Part shown: one piece after another, positions 10,959 through 22,274 of the stretch
Position numbering within the stretch: the first letter of the stretch is position 1
How the letters are laid out: each line of letters opens with the position of its first letter
Assembly (NCBI RefSeq): GCF_000204055.1
Contig: NW_006768830.1
Location: 62,001-126,000 of the forward strand
Direction of reading: 5' to 3'
Length of the DNA: 64,000 nucleotides
Source: Melampsora larici-populina 98AG31
Lineage: Eukaryota; Basidiomycota; Pucciniomycetes; Pucciniales; Melampsoraceae
The notes under the pieces: model-generated
The model's input: only the letters and a program-made list of their open reading frames with translations
Databases searched by the model: none
Told to the model about the DNA's origin: nothing
Program-made: the position numbers and the translations under genes

Positions 10959-11670
10959 GTTAACTTGTACGACCCCGGTGCTTTTGGAAAAGAACCTTTG
11001 TTTCCGTAAAAGCACTCGCTCTAAAAGCACATGCGCTTTCCACATTCAAGTGCTTTCGCGTGTGTTAATTAACGTCTCGTGAAACGCTCAGACTAAGTAC
11101 TGCTCGAATCATAATAGGCTCTTTAGCCAAGTTTCCCAACACGGGCTCCACCCTTGCAACAATTAGGATCTTCAAAGAGCGAGGCCTCGACGCCAATTCT
11201 ACCCTTACGTCTGCGGGTCGTACATTGATCTAACCGACAGCTAAAGCAGTCAAACAAATTATGAATTTGAAGAGGGCACCGCAGTGAAATTTCACATGCA
11301 CTTGTCAGGTTCGTAACAGCATCTGAGTAGCGCAACACCCTTCAGTCTGCACAAAACGTAGACCACGATTCCAACAGACACCGGCGTGGTCGTGAGTACA
11401 CTCCGGCAGGCGCAAGGTGGATCTGGCCCATTTCAAGCGCCTTATCAGAGGCGTGTGGGATGCTTTATGTGAAGGTTCGGCCGCTCTCAAGGAAATTCAA
11501 AGATTCATATGCGCGCTATTCTGAATCACGAAAGGAGGATGAAGGCCTCATCACGGTCGAGGTGAAAATGAGATATGTACTGAACACTGGATTCCATTGT
11601 AATTAACTAATACAACAAACAAATATCAAACGCCGACATGTGGTTGCAAAGAAGGGGACAGAAGGGACGC

Positions 11671-12994
11671 CTAGTCCTCGTCACTTTCATCTTCTGCTAC
11701 AGACTTTTCTTCTTCCACGGACTGAAGCAGAGCTTTCCCTTTTCCCTTGGCTGTGTTCGGAGGGACACCACCTGCGTCTCCCTTGTAGTTCAACGGTTTG
11801 GGCTTGGTGACGGGATTTTGAACTCCGGGTGAGGCGGTCTTCTTACCTTTCTTATTAGGTGTTTTTACCGCGTTTCGAACTGGAGGGGCTCTTGCTCTTT
11901 TCTTTGGAGGTTGCGGTTGTTCTTGTTCGACGCATGACTTTACGTCTAAGTCCTTTGAAGACCCCTGGACACTTTTATTATTATCAGAGATCCTAAAGAT
12001 GAAAGAATGATTATCAGCTATTGGAGGAGAACAATCCATTGAAACAAAAGTTACATTTTGCCACGTGACCTGCCGCCTGGAGTTATGATGGTTTTGCCTG
12101 AAATTGGAGTGGAGGTAGCGCCACTACTCGATGGCCCGGATGTGACGCTGACCCCAGTAATCTGAATGAGAGAAAAGACGCCATGTCAACTGTACTATTC
12201 TGCGCTATGAATGGTTCGAACTGTACAAACCTCGACAACCCACATGTGCTTGGACATGTCTTTACCTACGATGTGGCCGATTAATTGAACCTCACGGTTA
12301 GGGATAAGTAAGGGCTGCAATTTCTCCATTAAGGGAGACCAAGGGCATCTGTATTGGACGTCGAAAGAGCTCAAAGCACGAATCTAAAAGAGAACAATCA
12401 GCGTCACTCTTTATTACGTGCAAGGATTCAATCACCTCAGGATTGTAATCCGTATGCCGAACGACAACAACGATGGTGTCCTTTCCTGCAGATACAGGTT
12501 TGATTTTGCGTGAAATGATGACGCCGAGTCCAAATACGCTGACTGAGTTTGATATGTCACCTTTAAGGTCTCGGGAAGTAGTTGCAAAGATTTGGTTTTT
12601 GGGTTCGTAGTAAAATTTCTGTTTGCCGGGTTGATTTAATGCAATCAAACGGCCCTTGAAGAAATAAACACCGTCTACTTCAAGAATAGTCTTGACTCCA
12701 CCATATGCGGAACCTCTGATTACCCATCCCATGGAGTCCTCGGCATCCGGTTCCCAGGTAACAATCGTCATATGGGAGTGTCGGAACCCCCAAGTGCCTT
12801 GGACATCTGATTCAAGCTGATTGCGACTCATCAGCATCGAGAAGGGACAATAGGGCACGGGAACGGACGATACTGACTTGCGCAAACATGTCAAACAAAG
12901 AAGAGATGTAAAAGGGATGATTCTTTTTCTTGCTGTTAGTCAATCCTTTAACCGTTTCAGACCGCGGGGTCTTTGGTAAAGAGGATTTCAACAT
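11671..12994 (-). CDS. Putative OB-fold, RPA-like DNA-binding protein, five exons, intact
   Basis: Start ATG at 12994 in a good context (GTTGCC before it); stop TAG at 11671-11673. Exons 12994-12878, 12816-12436, 12383-12231, 12161-12055 and 11992-11671 total 1080 bases, giving 359 residues in one phase across all four introns (61, 52, 69 and 62 bases, all GT..AG). The middle holds two beta-rich stretches with OB-fold rhythm: one around VDGVYFFKGRLIALNQPG and FGLGVIISRKI, one around REVQLIGHIVGKDMSKHMW. The C-terminus is Lys- and Pro-rich (KKRARAPP, KKGKKT) and ends acidic (EDESDED), as in nuclear nucleic-acid-binding proteins. Single-stranded DNA binding is an inference. It lies upstream of the Helitron replicase on the same strand; plant Helitrons are known to carry RPA-like genes, so it may be a Helitron accessory gene. 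It could also be a captured or host gene. Confidence 0.65.
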
Positions 12995-13171
12995 GGCAAC
13001 GATGGAGGAGCGATTAGGTTGGTGGTTGGTGAAAGTGATTTTAAGTTGAGATGCAATGGTCAAGTTTATGTTGAAGGTTGAATTTGCGAGTAGAATATTT
13101 TCGATTACTAACAAAGATTAGATTGCAACTTAGGGAAAAGTGAAATGCAAGAGTCAAGCATTGGTAGCGCA

Positions 13172-13179
13172 ATATATAC
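13172..13179 (-). promoter_or_regulatory. TATA box for the OB-fold gene
   Basis: The minus strand reads TATATATT (within GGTATATATTGCGC) about 180 bases upstream of the ATG at 12994. Upstream, 13200-13450 contains repeated AAAAGC(A/G)C motifs that may be cis elements. Confidence 0.4.
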
Positions 13180-14357
13180 CCTTTGAGTGGTGAATAAAAA
13201 GCTGTTGAAAGCATTGTGAAAAGTACTCGACATGTTTTGGCGACCGGTTCAAATAAAAGCGCCAAATGAAGGGATTTTGCCTTAGACATCCATACAAACG
13301 CCAAATCATGTAAAATTAACCAGAGTGAGAAAGTCGCTTTTCATGGAGCTTTTCAAAAAGCATCGAGTAAACCATAGAAGCCCAGTAGGGATCCAAAAGC
13401 GCCGATGGTTCGCACATTTTGAAAAGCACCAAGATCGAAGGCCGAAAAGCAATCTCACCGCTACGATGTGCAAGATTACCTGGCCAAGACCGTGAGAATT
13501 CCGAAAATTCCGAAAAGTTCCATAATGCCGGTCAGTGCCAGGCACATACCAAAATTTCATTTCCAGTTATGAATAACCGCTGAAGATGTCTACTCCAATT
13601 GTTGCTCCCGTCGTGAGGACAAAAAGACAAAGGGAGACCGATGTGTTGGACACGATGAAAAGATGCTACATTTAAAGCAGTTTCGAAGGACCCGCCGACT
13701 CGACAACGCTAAACAGTGTCGAAATAAGCATACATTTTGAGGCAGTCCCCTCAAAGAATATGATTTCAATGACATGAGCTAAATCGACAATTTAAAGGTG
13801 ACACAATAAATAGATTTTTATCGCGGAATTCCTGACTGGCGTCGGCTGGTCTAGGTAGCTATGTTGGAGAGGTTCAACATCTTGTTAAGCAGGTGTTGCA
13901 GGATTTCACCACACCTCAAACTTGAAGAGGTAAATTGACTCAAGATAACATAGTTCGTAAGCGGTATGTATGTGAGCGGCGGTGATGGCCAGGTACCGGA
14001 GACTCCAAAATGCGCATAAAATTACCTACAGTGAATTCTAACAACGCAAGCAATATGGCGGTATTATAAGAATTGTATCAATCGGTACACCGTCGGGGCA
14101 CAACTCCTTATAAATAATAAGAATCTGAGGGGCGCGAACTCGCAACGTAGTTTAGTAAATCTATAGGCAACTGCGCGTTGTCGCGGCGGGTTAAGAGGGA
14201 CAACAGGCGATCAAGGCAAAACGGGAGGTATGATGTTTTTATCATGATAGGAGATTTAATAAGGTAGAGTAACATGTATAACAGGCCATAGTAAAGGAAA
14301 CAAACAATAATATTTTTAAAAGCAAAATAAAGCGATGGAGTATAACAGGAGAGCAGC

Positions 14358-14747
14358 TCATTTATCATCCAATTTGATGAAAGCTAACGCAGATGACAGA
14401 TCCGCGACTTTTGAGGTGGTAGGGTGCTCCATTATCATAAAAGACGCAACTCCAGTGGAGTAAAGCTTGGATACAAAACGATAACGGAGACCCATACTTG
14501 AGTGTAGAAAAGTACCTGATTGGTTGACGGAACGGTTTCGGTTCTGGTGATCTGAACCAAATGCAGGTAAATGTCAGCACAATTAGGAGTCATGGAGGAC
14601 ATCCACATACTGACCGTTCATGATTTTAGTAACAACCTTAAATAAGAAAGTGTCATTCAAAGGGTGATCCCAGGTAGCGGCAACGTGCCATTTGAGCCAA
14701 CAGGTGCCAGGATGAAGGGAGTTGTATGCACTGCGGTGGACTTGCAT
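14358..14747 (-). CDS. Small intact two-exon gene, 108 residues, function unknown
   Basis: ATG at 14747, exon 1 14747-14615, a 63-base intron 14552-14614 with GTCAGT donor and a TGCTGAC branch-like site, exon 2 14551-14358 ending in TGA. The two exons total 327 bases, or 108 codons plus stop, with no break. Exon 1 contains WHVAATWDHPLNDTFLFKVV; exon 2 contains GLRYRFVSKLYSTGVASFMI and ends FIKLDDK. The beta-rich pattern would fit another OB-fold or other small beta domain, but I recognise no family. A clear TATAAAAG lies about 117 bases upstream. Because splicing without frame loss and a promoter coincide, I consider it a real gene. Same strand as the OB-fold gene and the Helitron replicase. 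Confidence 0.6.
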
Positions 14748-14863
14748 GGTGTTTTTATTTTAGGGTAGGATTTGGAAAGGTCGGTTTAAATTTATTTAGG
14801 GTGTGGTTTGCGGAGTCAATGAGATGGGGGTGGATGGAGGAGTATAATTGGATTGAGATGCGC

Positions 14864-14871
14864 CTTTTATA
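14864..14871 (-). promoter_or_regulatory. TATA box for the gene at 14747
   Basis: The minus strand reads TATAAAAG within CAGGTATAAAAGGCGC, about 117 bases before the ATG. A pyrimidine-rich stretch lies between, as is common at fungal transcription starts. Confidence 0.6.
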
Positions 14872-15010
14872 CCTGCGGTCAGGTGGGGGATTTGCTTGAA
14901 AAGTGTCCTTGATGGATCGCTGGCTCGTCACATTTGTTGGTATTAAACAATAGAAACCAGATCATTGCACCAGTTTTGGTTGGTACACGACTCAATGATG
15001 TCTGCGCAAA

Positions 15011-15499
15011 TTAGACAATGGGATAACTCATGAAGTTCAAAAGCAGATGTATGACGAAAGGTGAATTTGACCGAGGAGAAAAAAACAAAAGAGTTAGAAG
15101 CCAGGGAGATGGACGATGTGGATGGCGTATGCGCAGGGGAATCGCTACGGAGAAAAAATGAAAGGTCACAGTAACAATCACGGAGAGTGTAATGGTGGTA
15201 AAAGCAGTCAAAAAGCAACCACGATATATTGAATGGGATGAGCACAACGCAAGTCGCAAGATACAGGCATCAGAGGTAAAAAGCACATGGTGATCGGTGC
15301 AAAGAATAAGCATCTCGATCATGTACCTAGATATTCTAAAGGGGGTAACAGTAGGCATGTGGGTAAATAAGGCATACGGCAAAGGCAACGGTGACTTTGC
15401 AGAGAGACACAGGAGACGTAACTTTTGCAAAAATGTCATTGTTAAAACAGCACCGACAAAGTTGGGGTGTGCAGCGGTGATACGAACTTGGGGATGCAA
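15011..15499 (-). other. Open frame of 162 codons without an ATG start, uncertain
   Basis: A minus-strand frame stays open for 162 codons but begins at a TTG and is rich in Leu, Phe, Ser and His, with stretches that look like membrane segments only because of pyrimidine-rich codons. An overlapping second frame is also open. I see no domain and no intron or promoter that would make it a gene. It may be an exon or leader of another small gene of the Helitron neighbourhood, or chance. Confidence 0.15.
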
Positions 15500-15746
15500 G
15501 AAGTTAGCGCTCTTGGAATACAGATGAAAAGCGCTAATTAAGTGATTGTGAAGCTGAAGAAGACGGCATTTGGAAAAGCCTAATCAATGAAAGACAGGTG
15601 GGAAGCGGTCGATAAGACGTCTTTTGATGCTTAACAAAAGAATACATAGGAGAACAATGAATGATGAGGCACTGGTTCAGGTGCATTTGTTAGCTTATAC
15701 GCTTTTGATTGCGAAACAGGCACATGAAACAGGCAGATCGCGCTTT

Positions 15747-15769
15747 TGCTTTTCCCGTGAGGAAAAGCA
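15747..15769. other. Perfect 9-base hairpin
   Basis: Arms TGCTTTTCC and GGAAAAGCA with loop CGTGA. It contains the AAAAGC motif that recurs upstream of the small genes. It could be a Helitron-end hairpin or a terminator, but no CTRR terminus is evident next to it. Confidence 0.4.
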
Positions 15770-16274
15770 TAGTGACGCATAAGCCAAGAAAGATAGGAAT
15801 GGTGAGGCATCCGCAGTTGGGTGCAACAGGCAGAGGCCGGAGAAAATGGGTATAAATAAGAAGAGTGGTTGAGCTGTGAATCGGCATCGTCCAACGCTAC
15901 TCACGGCTATTCACGTATGTGGGCCTCAAGTGAGAAGCGGAGAGGACCCGGTGCTTCATCAATCCGATTACTGAATTGCTGCCAAATTTGCGCAGGATTC
16001 CGTGATTTCGGGGGGTGAATCCGGATTTATCAACCTTTTGATAATACTAATAATTACAATAGCAAGAGCCTTGAATACCAAATAAAATATTGGAATTGCA
16101 GGATGAAGCAACTAATGATCATCCTTTGCGATATGTTCATCAAATCTGACCACATTGTCCAACAAGTCTCTTATCTCACCAATTTCAAAGCCTAAACCGC
16201 TCAATTCCTCCCTAGTGATTCCACCTGCAAAGTTATGATAATCTCATCTTCTTGCTGGTCACAATCCCCAAAAT

Positions 16275-17118
16275 TCAATCCATTTCGTCGATTTCAATAA
16301 ACTCGAGGTAATTGGCCATAGAGGCTGAACCACAAACCACCGGAACAGCAGTCTGCGGGGTCTCAAATGTCCCAGAAACACCTACTCAACGTCTTTTGAC
16401 ATTCAGGGCCCCCTTGCTATCTTGAATTCCAGATGGTGGGCTAGTTATAGAGACACCATGAACAGTGGGATCAATCTCAAAAGAAAGATAAGGTTAGCTT
16501 ACAAGATTTGTGATGAAATGATGATAATATTAAAGACTCACCATAGCTCTTGCCCATTTTGCTTGGTTCCCAGTACTTATCGAGACATAGGAGTCATCAT
16601 CATTTGGTAGCTGGTAGATGCGTGTGTGTCGATTGATCAAGGCATTGACATTACCAACCTTGTTCAATTTTGCTAATTGAACCTCAAACTCATCCACATC
16701 ACTAACATTGCTCATGTTCTGGAACCAAAGAAAGCATATGGTAAGCTTGAGTTATCAGATAATATCAGCCTGGAGGAACTCACCGTTGGATGAACGTGTT
16801 CATCAGGATGGTTGATAGGGTGTGGAATGCTACGGAGAGTCTCATGAAGAGTGGAATTCTAGAGATACAAAGAGAATTGTTCGAAACAAAATGAAAGAAA
16901 TCAGTAAATCATATCAACAATGAGAATGATAAAAGATTTACCTTTTGAGCAACGTCAATTGGATCCGTGGGCTTTGGCATGACTAGAGAGACACCAGGTT
17001 TTTTTTGGGATTCTTGATGGCTGCAACGCACCAAGATTTGAATGTCTGGTCTGTGTTGAGTATAGTCTTGTCATTCTTGAGAAATTTGTGGATCGATGGA
17101 ATAAAACAAAACCATTGG
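16275..17118 (-). pseudogene. 3' part of a multi-exon gene interrupted by a retrotransposon, family unknown
   Basis: Exon 17118-16942 reads FCFIPSIHKFLKNDKTILNT, then passes a one-base length change in a run of eight A (16999-17006), then PKPTDPIDVAQK; exon 16858-16784 (25 codons); exon 16718-16542 (59 codons, containing DVDEFEVQLAKLNKV); exon 16475-16275 (67 codons). Introns are 83, 65 and 66 bases, all GT..AG, and all downstream exons are whole codons. A TGA at 16386-16388 lies inside an otherwise conserved-looking last exon (VKRR then VGVSGTFETPQT). The protein continues from the 5' part at 23812-24236; the intervening 6.7 kb is the inserted element. No known domain is seen. It is probably a rust-specific protein or a gene family spread by other elements. 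Confidence 0.6.
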
Positions 17119-17360
17119 ATTCCTTGGTAGCGCCATCAAAGGCACAACTTGGAGATGAGTTCCATGTCTGTGAGGCGGGTTTTGACAGACTAGAGGCATA
17201 TGCTTGTAGCAAGGAGAAGTTCAGTGAAAGAACTTCTTCCCTCCCCCGCAACGAGATCTGAGTCTCTTCCTCTCACGATCTCTCACGTCTGCTCACACAC
17301 GCACTAGTCTCAAACTCAATCTCATCTCAGATTTCATTTCTCAATACTAATCCTTCAAAT
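17119..17360 (+). repeat. Split direct repeat A1
   Basis: Almost identical to 23360-23597; shared blocks include AGGCGGGTTTTGACAGACTA and CACGTCTGCTCACACACGCA. It starts just after the host exon base 17118 and ends about 20 bases before the Gag start codon, so it probably carries the promoter and leader. Confidence 0.88.
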
Positions 17361-17382
17361 ATTCACACAAACCTGAATAAAA

Positions 17383-17673
17383 ATGGTAACACTCGCCGAA
17401 GAACTCGCCCAAGCAAGAAGGGTAGCCGAGATAGCAATGATAAGTGGAGAATCTGGCCCCAACACGAGGAACAGATCAAGGAACAGAGAAGAGGCGGAGG
17501 CCAAAGAGCGTGAGTTCGTCGACTACACAAACGAAATGGGAGACGACCCGGAAAACGACTTTGATAACCCAGAGGACAGCGCCAGCGCGGGTGACTCCAA
17601 AACTGGGGGTCAACCAAAACAAACGAACTCAGGAAAACCCACACTACCAAGAGGAGCTGTGAGAGAACCGTGA
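17383..17673 (+). CDS. Gag-like ORF1, N-terminal segment
   Basis: ATG at 17383 directly follows repeat A1 and opens 96 codons rich in Glu, Asp, Arg and Pro (start MVTLAEELAQARR). A stop at 17671-17673 ends it. The main Gag-like frame resumes at about 18446, after a degenerate stretch with several frame breaks. Probably the N-terminus of a Gag-like structural protein that has been broken, or a short upstream ORF. Confidence 0.5.
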   Translation: MVTLAEELAQARRVAEIAMISGESGPNTRNRSRNREEAEAKEREFVDYTNEMGDDPENDFDNPEDSASAGDSKTGGQPKQTNSGKPTLPRGAVREP

Positions 17674-17934
17674 CATGGAACGGAGGAGGACAAAAAGTCA
17701 GAGAACGGAGGAAAGGAGGTCGAAATGGAGGGGATCATAAATGCAACAAGGGATACAGATCAAAGATTTGTATACGAACCATGTCCCCATCAACCCCCCC
17801 ACTTCCAAATGTCACCACCACGTTTCCTCTCCAGTCACTTCCCCCCCCTATCCTCCCGTAACCCAACAAAGACCCGAAATCCATCCCATCCATACTTCAC
17901 AATACCAAGCATATCGTTCCGTTAGCCGGGGAGA

Positions 17935-18290
17935 TGATAGGGGATGTTGAAGCGTCCATCCCCACCAACACCAGAAATAGAACTGCATCAAGATCGTGAT
18001 CCGTAGTCCACTTGTAGGCCCATAGGGCAAGGGATGTAGACGTGTCCATCCCCGCTGAGATTAGACGGAAAGACCAAGGGTGTAGATGTGACCACCTAGC
18101 GGACAGAAAATGCCAAAACGCTCATCCGAGCCCGATGTTGAAGAGTCCATCCGGAGCCGTAAATAACCATAGGCACGATATGATGGGGAAATATCCATCA
18201 GTCGAGATAAACATGAGGAGACCGAGATTGAAATGGTTAGAGCCTAACCGGGGTGGTTTAGACGTAGGTCCATCTAAAAAGACCCAACAT
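17935..18290 (+). repeat. Degenerate internal repeat with GTAGACGTGTCCATCC-like core
   Basis: Blocks resembling GATGTAGACGTGTCCATCC occur near 17943, 18030, 18079, 18131 and 18255 with irregular spacing of about 45-120 bases. The stretch holds no long frame and separates the two Gag-like frames. Confidence 0.4.
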
Positions 18291-18445
18291 GAAAGAACCA
18301 ACAGAGTGTTGAGATGCCCACTCCCAAATAGTTGTGATAAACATAAAACACGTACAACATAACACTCCAGGGAGCAATGGCCACAGAGGACGGGAGCGTG
18401 AACTAACATGGAAATGATTCCCCACGTAATCCCCATTCAGATACC

Positions 18446-19987
18446 TTGCTTGGAAGCCGAAATGCCTGGTGGAGAACCATTGTGAACGCATTCGACAACG
18501 ATGACCTATCGTTGGGACGTACAATGTTGAACGTGTTCAGGGCAACATACGGGTCAATCCCGTTTGAGCCGGAAGAGACCAGGGGGAGATGGAGAGAACG
18601 AAGCCCCGAATTGAATCACCATCAAAGTCGTCGCCCACGTACAGAGTCCCTCATCCAGGACAATGATCTCCTAGACGAGCGCGAAGAATCCCCACCACAC
18701 CAAGGTGAAGGAAGAAGGGGTGACATGACTAGACCCATCGCAACGACATCGAGAGAAAGCACCCGCCCAAGACCAAGCAGGGCAGAGACGCCCATCCTTC
18801 CCCGCCTCACAAGGGCAGTAACGCCGACAGCTAGAGAGTCCCTAAGAACCTCCCTAGAGAAAAAGAAAAGTGATTGGTCGGGTGAAAATCTGTCAGAGGA
18901 GGATGAAATGTCAGACCCAGAGAAGGGTATGGTCTTTGTGGACGACCTCGAACTATCCAACAACAACCTGCTAAAGCTGTCTAACAGTTTCCACCAGAGA
19001 ATGACAAAGCTTACCGCATACGTTCCCCTGACCGTGTTCAACGCGGATTGGATAGAAAAAGATGTGGAGAAAGCAGGCCTAAAGAAAATAAAGTCAGTAA
19101 AAGAACTTCAAGAGGGTGACGACATACCAACCTACTCTGGCCTAACCCCAAAAGATGAAATCTTGATGACGTACGGTGATTGGATGGACTCTATCGATCT
19201 ATTTATATGTTACGTAGAGGAATTTTATCACATGAAGAAATTGGCAGAGATGTTCAAGAAGCATAAAGCGATAGTCGTAGACATAAGACGCTCCACATCC
19301 TGCTGGATGATTGCCTTAAGATACTGTATCAAAGTACGGAAGTTGGTGATGCAGAACAGAATAGGGATAGACAAGAAACTGCAGATGAGCAACGCGGGGA
19401 TATTACATCAGGATATCTTACGTGCGGCGAAGGATAGAGCCAAAGCCTTAGGAGAGAGAGCCTACAAGGAAAACCCCTACGTCTCGTCAGGGAGTGAAAT
19501 GGACCAATCATTCACCAAAATCCCCACGAGGAACGATGCGACCACCGAGATCCCAGACAGCGGTAATAGTAACTGGAAGAGCAACTCCGGTTCTAGACGG
19601 AACAACAAAAACAAGAACAATCAACAATTTGACAGCGATCATAACGGAAACAGAAAGAAGCCGTGGCAAAAGAACAGGAGAGGCAACAGTACTCACCAGA
19701 ACAGCAGTTTCCACGCGAATCGAGACCAGAATAGTAGTTACCGCCAAAACGGCGGTTTTGGTTTCGGTTTCACACACCAGAACACCATCGGCTACCAGAC
19801 GCAAAACGCCTACAATCCATTCGCGTACCATTCTCCATACCAACACAACTACACACAAAACGGTCCGACAAATGGCACTGATCAACATAACCAATTAGCA
19901 ATCATAGCAAAACCAACTGGTAATAGTCAGAGTGGAGCGTTAGCGATAGTGAACAGACAGAACAACGGAGGAAAACAAAACTGGTAA
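18446..19987 (+). CDS. Gag-like ORF1, main segment, with Asn/Gln-rich tail
   Basis: A 513-codon frame without an ATG at its upstream end, so it lacks its true start. An Arg- and Glu-rich disordered region is followed by a helical core of about 200 residues (around LTAYVPLTVFNADWIEK through MKKLAEMFKKHK), then a tail rich in Asn, Gln, Gly and Tyr (residues about 360-513). The helical core is recognisably related to the gag relic at 29615-29986 in the second element of this type, where LRYPIALTIFDNEW occupies the same place. The role is presumably RNA packaging in a particle. No zinc knuckle is seen; the basic, Asn-rich tail may bind RNA. Confidence 0.7.
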   Translation: MLGSRNAWWRTIVNAFDNDDLSLGRTMLNVFRATYGSIPFEPEETRGRWRERSPELNHHQSRRPRTESLIQDNDLLDEREESPPHQGEGRRGDMTRPIATTSRESTRPRPSRAETPILPRLTRAVTPTARESLRTSLEKKKSDWSGENLSEEDEMSDPEKGMVFVDDLELSNNNLLKLSNSFHQRMTKLTAYVPLTVFNADWIEKDVEKAGLKKIKSVKELQEGDDIPTYSGLTPKDEILMTYGDWMDSIDLFICYVEEFYHMKKLAEMFKKHKAIVVDIRRSTSCWMIALRYCIKVRKLVMQNRIGIDKKLQMSNAGILHQDILRAAKDRAKALGERAYKENPYVSSGSEMDQSFTKIPTRNDATTEIPDSGNSNWKSNSGSRRNNKNKNNQQFDSDHNGNRKKPWQKNRRGNSTHQNSSFHANRDQNSSYRQNGGFGFGFTHQNTIGYQTQNAYNPFAYHSPYQHNYTQNGPTNGTDQHNQLAIIAKPTGNSQSGALAIVNRQNNGGKQNW

Positions 19988-20578
19988 GCAACGGTCGCTT
20001 ACTGTCAATCATGCCAAACCCAATTTTCCTTAACCCTTTTTCCCTAATTTCCCTAGATAAAATTATCAAACTTCCCCTAGATTGAATTACCAAGCCAGTC
20101 CCAAACCAAAATCCCCTTTTCCTTTTGATGTTGGGAAATCTAAGATATAATAATTCAACCCCATATCATTCCTGATCTGAATTCCATGCAATTCCTTTCC
20201 TCTAACATATTGAGAGTTAGGGTAAGACCACGACTGTAATATCTAAAAGTGAGCACGCGGTTAACAGTCCAATTGAAATATAAAGAAAGGTGTCAGTTTA
20301 GACCAAAAACTAAATGTCCGTGAGAGACGCCTCCATACACGCTGGAGACAGGAGAGCTTATGTGTGAGAAAGCGCACTCCTAGTCCCAAAAAACGCGTGA
20401 GACCAAAAGAGAATGCCAACTGAAGAAATGTCTGAAACGAGGTTGGTAGTTACAAACTGAATAACCTCCTTCTTGGAAAAACTTTCGTGCTAGCAGGTTA
20501 AAAACGGAGGATGATCAGAGTATACAGGAGAAAGAAACCCATGAAGCAACGGAGGAGAACCAAGCAACGAAAGAGGAA

Positions 20579-22272
20579 TTGCCGTTAGCAAGAGGACTCA
20601 GCAAAGAAAAGGAAAAACCGAGTGCCCAACAAACAACGCTAATACCAAACAAGGAGTGGCCAACTTCGGTGAAGTGTGAAATGGACCTTGGAAAATGGGA
20701 GGAAACCCTGAAGCAACTCTATTCCGGAACACGTACTGGAGGGCATGAGATTCCATTCGCCACCGAACCATGACCGTTCGAAGGAATCGAATGCGATAAT
20801 GATCGAGAAGATTCAGAAAGAATTGACCTCAGGAAGGATGAGGGGACCCTTCACAGAGGAAGAGGCTCTGAAGAAGCTAGGCTTCTTCAGATCAAGCCCG
20901 ATGGGGGTGGTTACAAACGGTGACGGCACAAAGAGGATCATCAATGACCTGTCCTTTCCAAAACACAAAGACAATCTACCATCAGTAAATTCCTTTGGCG
21001 ACAAAAAGAAATTTAAGACTACCTGGGACGACTTCGCCAGAGTAGCCTTTTTCTTCGCTAACACGGAAGGGGAACTGCTCCTAGGGATCTTCGACTGGGA
21101 GAAGGCATATTGCCAAATCCCAACTCACCCTAGTCAATGGCGGTACCTGATGATACACACAAACAACAAGAGTATCATTCGGAGGAGTGGCAGGGTGTGG
21201 TAGTTTCGGCGGACCCGCTGACGCCTGGAAAGACATAATGAAAGCCTACTTTAAATTCAACGAGGTCTTTCGCTGGGTCGACAATAACCTCTTTGTAAAG
21301 ATAGTCGAGGAAAACAACAAGACAACAATGGAAGACGTGGTAAACCAGAGTGTGATTCTGGGAGTTAAGACCAACGAGGGAAAGTACGCGGAATTTGCTA
21401 CGGAACAGAAGTATATTGGGTTCGTGTGGAACGGTAAAGAAAAGTCAGTCAGACTTCCGGAAGGGAAACTCAAGGAACGGAAAGAACAGGTGGATGAAGC
21501 GTTGAACAGAACAGGCCCACATACTTTCAAGCAGATTGAAAAACTACGAGGAAGACTATCCCACGTAACCCACATGCTACCCCAGATGCGATGTTTCAAC
21601 ACCAGCCTAGACCACTGGATGGCCTCTTGGAAGGAGAAAAGAGCACCACGACTTATGCCAAAGAACGTACATGACGACTTGTGGGAGTGGAAACAAGTCC
21701 TGAAAGATTTCAAAAACCATAGATTAATCCCAAAGAAGGAGTCCATAGACGTCGGTTGGGTAGGCGACGCGGCGACCAATCACGGTATCGGTATAATCAT
21801 AGGATGCAAATGGGCTCAATGGAGGCTAAAGGAGGGTTGGAACGAAACAGATCAGTTAGGCGTAAAAAGAGATATAGCCTGGGCCGAGACGATAGCAGTA
21901 AGACTTGGCCTAGAAATGGTAGCAAGAATGGAAGACGTCAGCGGCAAGAGATATCTATTCCTAACAGACAATACCACCACGGAAGCGGTAGTTAGAAATC
22001 TGAAATCGAAGCATGTCGCAGTGAACAATGAGTGGCGAAGGATACAGAGGAGACTAGTCGAGCTAGATTGTGACCTGGAAGAGAAACGTGTTACATCCTT
22101 GAAAAACGATGCTGACGACCTTTCGAGAGGGATAAGGATAGGGAAACGCGACTCAGATAGACTACAAGTTGAAATACCAGAAGACCTAAAAGACTTTATT
22201 GAAGCGTCAACGGTCCCACTTTCACCCTTAACCAACGAAGAAACCCTACCGACCCCTTCATCGACCAAGTAA
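20579..22272 (+). pseudogene. Reverse transcriptase and RNase H ORF2, frameshifted
   Basis: Three overlapping frames form one protein: 20579-20773 (N-terminus with WPTSVKCEMDLGKWEE), 20745-21203 (fingers and palm, with GPFTEEEALKKLGFFRSSP, NDLSFPKHK and GIFDWEKAYCQIP) and 21187-22272 (SFGGPADAW, the active-site region FRWVDNN, then connection and RNase H with DAATNHGIGI, FLTDNTT and DDLSRG). Breaks lie near 20750 and 21180. At the catalytic YxDD position the sequence reads WVDN (second Asp codon replaced by AAT at 21283-21285), whereas the related element at 32.5 kb reads WVDD. It copies element RNA to DNA in active relatives; here it is inactive. Confidence 0.85.
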
Positions 22273-22274
22273 TC

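Noticed and set aside
16955..17251. Minus-strand frame of 98 codons spanning repeat A1 and the host exon, with a twin at 23300-23488
   Set aside because: The shared part is simply repeat A read in antisense; the rest is the interrupted exon in a shifted frame.
19494..19898. Overlapping frames on both strands within the Asn-rich Gag tail
   Set aside because: Shadows caused by the low-complexity codon composition of ORF1.
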